Part shown: piece after piece, positions 34,772-43,072 of the stretch
Numbering within the stretch: position 1 is the stretch's first letter
How the letters are laid out: every line of letters starts with the position of its first letter
Source: Fremontodendron californicum
Lineage: Eukaryota; Streptophyta; Magnoliopsida; Malvales; Malvaceae
DNA: 64,000 bases
Reading direction: 5' to 3'
NCBI GenBank assembly: GCA_030761205.1
Contig: JAULJL010000047.1
Location: 4,002,543-4,066,542, forward strand
Position numbers and translations under genes: made by a program
The notes under the pieces: generated by a model
What the model was told of the DNA's origin: nothing
What the model saw: the letters and a program-made list of their open reading frames with translations, nothing else
The model's database searches: none

Positions 34772-35710
34772 ATGGAATTGAGCAATCTAACACTTGAAGA
34801 GTTGGTGGCATACATGAACATGGAGAATCAACAAGCCAATCTCACCTTCCCAGTTCAACAATTGGCCATGGGAGGATGTCAAGGCCATCAAGTGTTCCAA
34901 GACCAACTGTATGATCATTACTCAAACACTTACCATGAGGGATGGTGGGATCATACTAATTATGGCTACTCGAAAAATTACCAAGAAGTAGATCCTTATG
35001 CCAATTACACTCATCCATCTAGCTTCAATCAATCATGGTCCCAAGAACCAGATCTTTTTCAACCACCACATATGACTCAAAACTCAGGTACTTCTTTAGA
35101 AGATCTTATCTATTCTCTTGTTACTGATACATTGCAATTTCAACAGGAAACAAGGGCAAGCATCCAGAGTTTGGAAAAGCAAATGATCCAATTGACTAGT
35201 AGTATGGTGGGATGGGTAGCACAAAGATCTGAAGAACTCCCTGCCCAAACAATGATTAACCCAAAGGAGAATACTACTATTGTGACCTTGAGGAATGAGG
35301 AACAAGATGAGGATGAGACAAAATTAGAGATGAATTCTATTCTTGAGGATAATGAAGCCAATGATCCAAATAAGAGTATTTCGGCACCTGAGGTAACGTT
35401 TGAGATTCCAATTTTTACTAATGTTTCTTCTCCACCTTTTCCTAGTAGATTCGCAAAGTTCAAAGAGGATGAACATGAACAAGACACGCTGGAAACCTTA
35501 AATAGTTTGTTTATGGATGTCATTCAACAAGTACCAAAAGATGCACCATTCCTCGATGAGATATGCACCACCAAGGATGATGGGATAATACTTGTAATGG
35601 AGAATGCATCCATTGTTGTGCAAAGAAAGCTTCCTCTCAAACGCATAAATTTGGGAAATTTCATGTATGAGCCTGACAAGCCTAAAAAGCCAAGAAGGGG
35701 TGTTGGTTAG
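34772..35710 (+). CDS. Truncated Athila-like gag (C-terminal region only)
   Basis: 312 residues from the first true ATG after an A-rich tract. The middle part, LEDLIYSLVTDTLQFQQETR then a coiled segment (RASIQSLEKQMIQL), is the segment that follows the zinc knuckle in Athila-type gag proteins. Further on, SSPPFPSRFAKFKEDEHEQD and VPKDAPFLDEICTTK match the gag-protease spacer. The first ~110 residues are rich in Tyr, Asn, Gln and His and unlike a capsid; no capsid domain or zinc knuckle is present. It may help package the RNA into capsids of an autonomous partner, or only keep packaging sequence. The frame is intact. The longer open frame upstream uses a TTG in the A-tract and is not a likely start. 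Confidence 0.8.
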   Translation: MELSNLTLEELVAYMNMENQQANLTFPVQQLAMGGCQGHQVFQDQLYDHYSNTYHEGWWDHTNYGYSKNYQEVDPYANYTHPSSFNQSWSQEPDLFQPPHMTQNSGTSLEDLIYSLVTDTLQFQQETRASIQSLEKQMIQLTSSMVGWVAQRSEELPAQTMINPKENTTIVTLRNEEQDEDETKLEMNSILEDNEANDPNKSISAPEVTFEIPIFTNVSSPPFPSRFAKFKEDEHEQDTLETLNSLFMDVIQQVPKDAPFLDEICTTKDDGIILVMENASIVVQRKLPLKRINLGNFMYEPDKPKKPRRGVG

Positions 35711-35889
35711 ATTCAAAACACTAACTCAAGTGTTAATTGGGAAGGCAACCCAATTAAAGATGAAATTGCCAACCTTCCATATTCAGATTTGCTTTCTCTT
35801 TCTTTTCCTTTTTCTTTTATTATTTTTATCGTTTTTATTTTTATTTCTTATGTTTCTTTGTTAATTGTGTTTATTGTTTTTAAGTTCAT

Positions 35890-36005
35890 TTAGGCTGCAT
35901 AAGTTTCTTTTGTTTAATAGTTCTTTTCTCTTACATATAATTCTTGCATTGGGGGATAATAGCATTACATTAATGACAATGTAAGAATTATGTGTGGGGG
36001 GAAGA
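35890..36005 (+). repeat. Direct repeat left of the cargo genes, with polypurine-type tract
   Basis: Contains ttcttttctcttacatataa and gacaatgtaagaatta followed by TGTGTGGGGGG. A related copy occurs at about 38145-38287. Together they flank the CRP-like and LOG-like ORFs. Confidence 0.75.
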
Positions 36006-36239
36006 ATTTAGGATTTTATTTAGAGTTTTTTGTTTTTGAGTCTTTTTATGTTGTTTTTCTTTCTGATGCTTGTTTTGAAAATAACTAGATGTAAATATAA
36101 TTTTTTTAACCCCGGTTAAATGGCGGATAACGGTACTCCGTGATTATTTAAATCGGTTCCATCAGCTACCCACAAAACTGATATTGTATATAAATTTCTC
36201 TTCCAATTTCTCTTTCAATTTTTTTCATTTTTTTCCAGG

Positions 36240-36776
36240 ATGGATGATATTCTCACAAGATTGCAGAAACGATTTCCTCCTTTTCCTCGAAATATTTTAC
36301 TGAAGCTTTACCAAGTTCGACTTGAAAGATTAAGAATGCTTATGCACAAAGGGATTCCTGACGATATACGTTGGATAATTGAAGCCAGGGTACGTGAAGA
36401 TGAATATCTTCCTGTTTTGCATTTACCAGGTACAGGTAGAAGCACTTTTGCAAAGAAGCGACGAGCAAAGCGCATGAGTTCAAATTGCCACAAATGTGCA
36501 CGATGGACGTGTAACGGTAAATGTCGTTCTATTGGGATTCCGTCCTCTAATCGAGATGATAAAATTGAATTCATTAAGGATGGACTGAGTAAGGAGAATT
36601 TGGGTAATATCCAACTTTCTCTTGAGACGCATCCTAGTGGAGACGTACAAAGAGAAATTCTTGATTTATGGCCGCAATTCCAAAGGGAATGGCAACATCT
36701 TGGGAATCTGATGTTAAAAGACCCTGTTTGCCAGCTTGTAAGAAAACTGGATGGGAAGCATATCCTCGACTCATAG
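36240..36776 (+). CDS. Cysteine-rich basic protein resembling carlavirus nucleic-acid-binding protein (CRP)
   Basis: 178 residues, intact frame. The centre reads GRSTFAKKRRAKR (residues 66-78), directly followed by a small Cys cluster CHKCARWTCNGKC (C83, C86, C91, C95), then SIGIPSS and IEFIKDG. This order, GRS-aromatic-A, arginine/lysine stretch, CHxC, paired Cys, then G-I and an F-I-x-(D/E)-G segment, is how the cysteine-rich nucleic-acid-binding proteins of carlaviruses are built (Pfam PF01623, Carla_C4). The Cys spacing here is shorter than I would expect for the viral family. Such viral proteins bind RNA/DNA, enter the nucleus and can suppress silencing; whether this one does is inference. 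About 65 residues before and 60 after the core are not recognised. The ATG lies one base after an acceptor-like ttttttccag, so it may be expressed from a spliced element transcript. A host zinc-binding protein is the main alternative. Confidence 0.62.
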   Translation: MDDILTRLQKRFPPFPRNILLKLYQVRLERLRMLMHKGIPDDIRWIIEARVREDEYLPVLHLPGTGRSTFAKKRRAKRMSSNCHKCARWTCNGKCRSIGIPSSNRDDKIEFIKDGLSKENLGNIQLSLETHPSGDVQREILDLWPQFQREWQHLGNLMLKDPVCQLVRKLDGKHILDS

Positions 36777-37101
36777 AAGGCATTTAAGCCGTTTCTGGAC
36801 GTAAAACCAGAGGAAGATGTGAGCCACAATCACAACTACAATAAATGACTTCTCAGCTTTTGGTTTGATTTGCAATAACTTTATTTTGTTTTAATTTACG
36901 TGTTGTTCGATTTGTGTAATTATTCTCGTTTTTTTTTTTTTTGTCTTTTACGGTTGATTTTTCTTCTCTTTTTGATTTTCTTCCTGAAATCACGCAAAAA
37001 TCTTTTGTTAGGTTAACATTTTCTTCTGACAGGTCAGATACACTTTCAGCGACATTATTACTCTTGTCTGATTCACTACTCAGTCCTCTATATATTACAT
37101 C

Positions 37102-37785
37102 ATGTACTCATTCTCTTTCAGGCACTCGAAAAAAAAATGGAAAGTACTTCATCCCAGCGCATTAAAAAAAATTTGTGTCTTTGGAGGTGCTTATCCAGGG
37201 AAAAATAACATATTCGCTGATGAAGCCATAAGAGTTGGAGTAATACTTGCCCAACAAAAGATCCAGTTGATTTATGGAGGCGGTAGTACGGGTTTAATGG
37301 GAGCAGTCGCTACAGCAGCACACGCCGGAGGAAGTCCAGTTCTAGGAATCGTGCCAAAACTATTCACAAGTTTTTGTGGACCTACCGTGGGTAAGGAAAT
37401 ACAAGTCTGGAGTATCCCTGAACGGATGACAATCTTGTACCATTCTGCCGATGCATTCATTGCTTTACCAGGAGGTCTGGGTACATTGGAAGAAATAGCT
37501 TGCGTGGCTTCTTGGTCATCTTTGGTCACAAATAAGAAACCCATTGGTTTGCTTAATATTAATGGTTATTTTAGTAATTTGCTTTCATATTTAGATAATG
37601 TTGTGGAAAATGGATTCATGTTTTCAGAGGCAAGGAGAACCATAATTTCTGCTACAACCATTGAAGATTTACTCAAAAAGCTCCAAGCTTATGAGTGTTT
37701 ATCTGCTACGGTTGTTTCGCAAACGCTCGGAAAAAGAAAAAGAGATATGGATGAGCAAGGAGTGGATTGCACTTTGTCTTTGTGA
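37102..37785 (+). CDS. LOG-family protein (cytokinin riboside 5'-monophosphate phosphoribohydrolase-like) inside the retrotransposon
   Basis: 227 residues in the open frame. It has the Rossmann-like LOG/lysine-decarboxylase-like fold (PF03641): KKICVFGG, IYGGGSTGLMGAVA, VLGIVPK, SADAFIALPGGLGTLEE (signature PGGxGTxxE at residues 123-131) and KPIGLLNINGY. Plant LOG enzymes release active cytokinin bases from the nucleotide in the cytosol. Odd points: the usual RK pair before the signature is replaced (IPERMTILYH, only the Arg kept), the usual CGS near the start is GGA, and the tail has a basic cluster KRKRD (211-215). An ATG at 37137 begins a more LOG-typical leader but is out of frame with the body because of an A8 run near 37163-37171; the ATG at 37102 is in frame. 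An acceptor-like ttctctttcag precedes both reading options near 37121. It has no introns, unlike typical plant LOG genes, which suggests capture through RNA. Confidence 0.85.
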   Translation: MYSFSFRHSKKKWKVLHPSALKKICVFGGAYPGKNNIFADEAIRVGVILAQQKIQLIYGGGSTGLMGAVATAAHAGGSPVLGIVPKLFTSFCGPTVGKEIQVWSIPERMTILYHSADAFIALPGGLGTLEEIACVASWSSLVTNKKPIGLLNINGYFSNLLSYLDNVVENGFMFSEARRTIISATTIEDLLKKLQAYECLSATVVSQTLGKRKRDMDEQGVDCTLSL

Positions 37786-37887
37786 CATTATCTAACATTT
37801 TGTTTGTTGTGTCTCAGTTATAATAAGTGGTTAGCAACCTCTACAGGTAATATCTCCTAAATTTTACCTTCTTAAAAAAAAAAAAAA

Positions 37888-38100
37888 AAGTTTGTTGTGT
37901 TTTAAGCAATTTAGAAGTATTCATTCTGAACAAGGTCTGAGTAAGGGAGACTTGAGACATACCTTGTCAGTTTGATTTCTTCTTTTCAAAAAAAAAAAAG
38001 AAAAGAGTTTGTTGTGTTTTAAGCAATTTAGAAGTATTCATTCTGAACAAGGTCTGAGTAAAGGAGACTTGAGACATACCTTGTCAGTTTGATTTTAATC
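37888..38100 (+). repeat. Two tandem copies of a ~119-bp unit
   Basis: The sequence gtttgttgtgttttaagcaa .. cataccttgtcagtttgatt occurs at about 37888-37977 and 38007-38095 with one base difference noticed, each preceded by a poly-A tract. It lies directly after the LOG-like gene. Confidence 0.85.
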
Positions 38101-38144
38101 TTTTTACGTTTACTTGTTAATTTTTGTTTAGTATTTTAGGATTA

Positions 38145-38287
38145 TTTAGGTTGCATGAGTTTGTTTTGTTTTGAGTCTAGTTATTCTTATTCTTATGTTA
38201 TTAGTTCTTTTCTCTTACACATGATTCTTTCATTTGGGTTAATAGACTTACATTGAGGACAATGTAAGAATTAAGTGTGGGGGGAAT
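38145..38287 (+). repeat. Direct repeat right of the cargo genes, with polypurine-type tract
   Basis: Related to 35890-36005: ttcttttctcttacacatga, gacaatgtaagaattaagtg and TGTGGGGGG. It has an extra TTATTCTTA-type stretch. Confidence 0.75.
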
Positions 38288-39807
38288 GATTTAGGATTTC
38301 TTTTATTTTTGTCTACTATTTTTTTTTATGAGTCTTTATTATTATTATTATTATTTAGTGTGTTTTAGTTCCTTTTTAATACAATGATGAGATATGAATT
38401 GCATAAGTCTAAAACATATTTATTAGTGAGAAGATTTTCATGAGAATTGAGCTTGATGTCAACCATTTTATGAGCCAATGTTAATATGATATGTTGATTG
38501 AGAAAGAAGCATGTTTAGACTTAATCTGACTTGTATAATCATTCTTGTGAGTTTTTGAGCCTAAAATGATTGATGCATTATACAAATCAATCTAATTTCT
38601 TTCTTGAGTGCTCTTATGATTACATGATTCTCTAGAACTTGCTTTAAACCGTTTGAGACTATATTGATGCATGTGACAACATGAATATGATAGAGGCATT
38701 AGGATTTTTAGCCAGGGCCAAACAACCATCCCTTATTGATGTTCCAAGAGAACACACCCTTAGTGAACCAATTTGAGCCTACATTGAATAAGCTATCTCT
38801 TTGGTAACCATAACTTGTCCCTAACCTAAATATACTTATATCTTTACCTTTGTTCCAAAGATGAATTAGCATGATTTGAGACAAGTTGCAAAGACAAGGG
38901 ATATTTTTTTGGTTAGAAACAAGAAATAAGTGTGGGGGGAAAAGAAAAGAAAAGTCAAGAGAAAAAGAAATGGAATACTGGCAAATACATTCCTATATAA
39001 AAAAAAAATGAATCATCTCTTGAATTTGTGGAAAAAGAAAAATATGTTACAAAGTTGTTTAGAATGAAGAAAAGGTCCAACATGAATATCCGGCCTAGGT
39101 GACTATGTACTTGTAAAGAGTTTTGAGAAGTTTCTTTGTATAATCTTTTTATGTCTCTAAACTTTATGAACTCTTTGGAACCTTTGTGATATCTTTATCC
39201 TTTTGTTCTTCAACCACATTACAAACCCCTTGGCCCCATTACAACCTTGATTAAAGACCTCTTGATTTATGAAGTTGCATGATCTTTTAGTGGAGAATAG
39301 ATGGACAAGCAAGCATATGGTAGAAGTGTTTTCATGAGATTGATTGAGTGTAAACACTTTACCACTACTTTAAAGAGTGAAAATCAAGAGAGTATCCCAT
39401 GTGAGAAGTTGAGATTAAATTTGAACATGCACTATTTTGATTGAGATATGTTATGTTAATATTGGCTTAACTCAAACAATTTACATTCAAGCATGATTTT
39501 TTGTGAAATTCTTTAAGCTATTGATTAGTTTATAAGACTTGTTCAAAGATTGTCTCTAATTTGTATTGAAAGGATTAGGAATAAATATTTTTAGTATATG
39601 TAGTTTATTTATATTTTAGTTTTTCAATGTTTGTGGGTATCGTTCTAGTAAACCCTCACGAGACTAAACTCGTCCACTAGGGACACCTAGGGGTTTAAAG
39701 GCTTGTGTCACATGCTAAGTGCCATCGTGATTTCCTACGAAAGTGGATTAGATTAGATTTTCTTATTTTATTTTTAATTGATTTTGCTCGAGGACTAGCA
39801 AAAATCT
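38288..39807 (+). other. Non-coding 3' internal region of the retrotransposon
   Basis: No reading frame with retroviral similarity. It is the long 3' non-coding part typical of Athila-like elements, with a third AAGTGTGGGGGG tract at about 38927. Confidence 0.6.
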
Positions 39808-39820
39808 AAGTGTGGGGGTG
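39808..39820 (+). other. Polypurine tract
   Basis: aagtgtgggggtg directly before the 3' LTR, the expected plus-strand primer site. Confidence 0.75.
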
Positions 39821-41865
39821 TGATAACTCGTATAATTATATAGTTTTTAGTTATGTTTTATTATTGTTTTGTGTCAAATACGAGTTATTATTGTTTAGTC
39901 TAATTGTGTTTATGATCTTTTATATTTTTATGTAATTTGGTGTTTTTCACAAGTTTCTTTGAGTGATTTCAGATTACTAGAATTAAGGGCAAATCCAGTT
40001 CAGTTCCAGTTCCGACACATTTTGCCATATCAGCTATATCTGGAGTTTCACTGAAGCAATAAGGCTGAAATTTGTAGCCGTGCAAAGCTAAGAGGCATAT
40101 ATATCTTTTTCATGTTTTATACTTCTTGAAACGGAGTCGTTTTCCCTAGCGAAATCGACCATCAAGTTGGCTGATGTGCAATGACGTCTGTGCTGACCTG
40201 TTTTCGTATTTTGCCCATATCTGCTTATCCACATCAGCAAATGAGCTGATTCCAATGGCTATGGATCCGTAACTGATACGGGAACCTTTGTCTAGAAGAC
40301 CATATGATCAGATCAGGCCTCTAATATTGACGAAATCGACCATCAAGTTGGCTGATGTGCAATGACGTCTGTGCTGACATGTTTTCGTATTTTGCCCATA
40401 TCTGCTTATCCACATCAGCAAATGAGCTGATTCCAACGGCTATGGATCCGTAACTGATAGGGGAACCTTTTTCTAGAAGACCATGTGATCAGATCAGGCC
40501 TCCAACATTGACGAAATCGACCATCAAGTTGGCTGATCAAAATTGTCATACAATATGACGAAAATTGTTAGAAAAATTCACCCACCTATTATACCTACCT
40601 TTGAAATTTGTAAAGCTTGTCTCTTGTCATTTAGCCTTCCAAAATGTGTATAAATAGAGGGCCTTGGATGATTGTAGAGGATCATATTGTAGATAGGTAG
40701 GATATTAGCCATTTTAACAAAATTCTCTAAGTTTTCTTCTTCTTTCTTTTCTCTAGTTTTCTTTCTTTTCTCTAGTTTTCTTTTTCTTTAGAGAGAGCAA
40801 GAGGTTGGATAATTAATATTCTTCCTCTTCTTCTTTCTTTCTTTTATTTTCTTCTTAGATTCTCTTTAATTTTATGTTTATGTTTACAATGCCTATGCTA
40901 GGCTAAACTTCTATTTGGTTAAGGGTGATTTCAAAGCCCTAGACATGTTTTGTGATTGATTTTCAGATTCTATCTATCATTAATTTTCTATCAAAGTTGC
41001 TTATGTTCTTCTACAAGAATTGTTCGTGATGTTGTCTTGATTTATTTAGGTGTACAACTAGATAGATCTTGATAATTATCTATTGCTAGTTTAGGAGTCT
41101 TGATCCGTGTAATTGTCTTGATTTCCTATTCATAAGTGGCAATTTGTGATTAATGATTATGGTCAAGTTTTCAATAATTGCAAAGTGGAACATAACCTAA
41201 GTTGAACAATCCGAGCTTATGTGTTTGTTGCTTAGATCAACCTATCTTTCTCATCATAAAGCTGCCATTAAATTGAATCTAGAGAGCTTATTCTAGGTTG
41301 TTTGATGGTTAGAGATTAAATAGAGAGCTTGTTCTATTTAACGACAAACTAAGGAAAGATTGGGATAACAGAGCTTGTTGTTATCTACGGTTGTTAACTT
41401 TGATAGTTGGTTGATATTGATAGATCTGAAATTGATTCTTAATGATGTCTAGTGGTGGAGAATGAAACCTTAACCATATTTTTCATATTTGATTCTTCTT
41501 AGTATATTTATTTTTATTGGCCGGTTATACCGCCTAATTTGTATATTAACTTTGTTTTATTTTTATTGGCTGGTTATACCGCCTAATTTAGTATATATAT
41601 ATATTGGCTGGTTATACCGTCTAATTTAGTATATATATTTTTATTGGCTGGTTATACCGTCTTGCATCTTATTCTTATTATTTACTTTAGTTTAAATCTG
41701 GCTTCAAAAACCCCTTTTCTTTTATTGTTCTTGAATTTAAGTTTTAAACTATTAACTTATAAACTAAAACCCAATCCCTGAGGACTCGACCCTTGCTAAC
41801 TACTATACTTACAATTTATCTTTTTAGTGCAAGGTTAAATAAGATACACTCTTTTGGGTGCATCA
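39821..41865 (+). repeat. 3' LTR (2045 bp)
   Basis: Same length and ends as the 5' LTR, TATAAATA at 40649-40656. Differences noticed: one T/C near 33005/40252, one C/T in a ggttataccg unit, two in the 'aatccctgag' segment and one near the end. Confidence 0.95.
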
Positions 41866-41990
41866 ATATCCACTGCGAATAATAATTATAATATCTGAAT
41901 CCAAATTTTATCCAAATTCATAAAAATATATTAAATAATTATAAATATTCAAATTCATACTATCCATTAACACCCACTACTCAAAATTAA
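41866..41990. repeat. Target duplication plus right part of palindromic repeat copy B
   Basis: ATATC (41866-41870) followed by tatctgaatcc and ttcatactatccattaacac, continuing the repeat broken at 32573. Confidence 0.6.
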
Positions 41991-42212
41991 GCTAGTTTTC
42001 TCTTATCAACGTAATTGATTATCAACAAAGCATATGACATCACACTTCCCTTACATGCTAGTTTTGGGGTTGAGCCATGGTTTCTAGTTTGGGTTTTGGG
42101 GGTACTAACCAAAGCTGCCAGCATTTTATTTTTTATTTTTATTTAAGCTTCGAAGTTAGTCGTCCTTAAAAAGTTTCACTTCCACCTTCTATTACTGTCC
42201 ACGACAGATTTG
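41991..42212. other. Intergenic, nothing recognised
   Basis: Short unique-looking stretch between repeats. Confidence 0.4.
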
Positions 42213-42577
42213 AAGTGAATATGAATATAAAATTCTGGATATTTATTATTCGAATTTATATTATTTATACGAATAATAAATTTAGATATTCAAATTCGTT
42301 ATTCAAATTCGTTTATTTTTCGAATTCGAATTCGGATATCTGAATTCATTATCCGTTTATTTGAATTTAAAAATTAATTTTTATTTAATTTTTTTACTTA
42401 TTAAATTCAGATATTTAACGGATTCGGATATCCGACGGATAATTCGGATTTGGATTCTAATTGTAATATTCTGGTTTAAGACCGATAATATACAGATTCA
42501 GATTTTAAAACATATTTAGAAATTTAGATTAAAATATTATAAAAAATACAGATATATGATCCGTTATCATCTTTAAT
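42213..42577. repeat. AT-rich CCGAATTCG palindromic repeat, copy C
   Basis: Inverted arms of ATTCGAATTCGGATATC and GGATTCGGATATCCGA type, ending gatccgttatcatctttaat as in copy A. Confidence 0.6.
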
Positions 42578-42835
42578 TGGAGAGAGAGGAAAGATCTGGT
42601 TGAAATCCGATGGCCAAAGTTAAATGATAAAGGTCAGGGGTCCCCCCAAGGTACAATAGGAAATGTCAGATTTCATTCCATTTTATTAGGGCAGGCACAA
42701 TCAACGTCAACCATAATGACACGTGGAGCTTATTCCATTTTGGGTACTTCTCTTTAAGGAAGTCACGTCTAGTGGGGTTATCCCGTAAGAGCAGGTCCTA
42801 TCAGCAGCTGCAAGAGACAGTTGTCTTTGGTTGGA

Positions 42836-43072
42836 TAGATCTGTCCATGGTCCGGTTCGATTTGATCAGTTCGATTCGTATTATGTCAGATTTGAACATA
42901 ATTTTTTATGATTCGGATCGATTTGGATCATTGTTTAAGTATTAAAATATATATTTTTATTTAAATTTAATTATAAAATATATAAAAATATTAATAAAAA
43001 ATATTTTTTAATATTTAAATAGTGAAACGGACTTATACGGCCCAGTTCGGGTTCGGCCCATGGACAGATCTA
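42836..43072. mobile_element. Small MITE with TAGATCTGTCCATGG ends
   Basis: Left end tagatctgtccatggtccgg; the right end is its inverted complement (gcccatggacagatcta), about 20 of 24 positions matching. The core is AT-rich and similar to blocks near 2.6 and 8.5 kb. The target duplication is unclear (gttg at both sides). Confidence 0.7.

Larger units (their letters stand above)
32574..41865 (+). mobile_element. Athila-like non-autonomous LTR retrotransposon carrying CRP-like and LOG-like genes
   Basis: A 9292-bp element bounded by 2045-bp LTRs (TG..CA) and a 5-bp duplication ATATC. The tRNA-Asp-type PBS and the remaining gag segment place it near Athila (Ty3/gypsy). The internal region (34619-39820, 5.2 kb) contains the C-terminal part of gag, a carlavirus-like cysteine-rich ORF, a LOG-like ORF and a long non-coding 3' part with four polypurine-type AAGTGTGGGGG tracts. 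Capsid, protease, reverse transcriptase, RNase H and integrase are all absent, so it must be mobilised by another element. The LTRs differ at about five of 2045 positions by eye, so insertion was recent. Confidence 0.93.

Noticed and set aside
35140..35523. Minus-strand frame over the gag remnant
   Set aside because: Antisense to a frame with clear gag similarity.
36308..36829. Minus-strand 173-residue frame opposite the cysteine-rich ORF
   Set aside because: The plus-strand frame has the recognisable motif order and a better start; the antisense product shows no family features.
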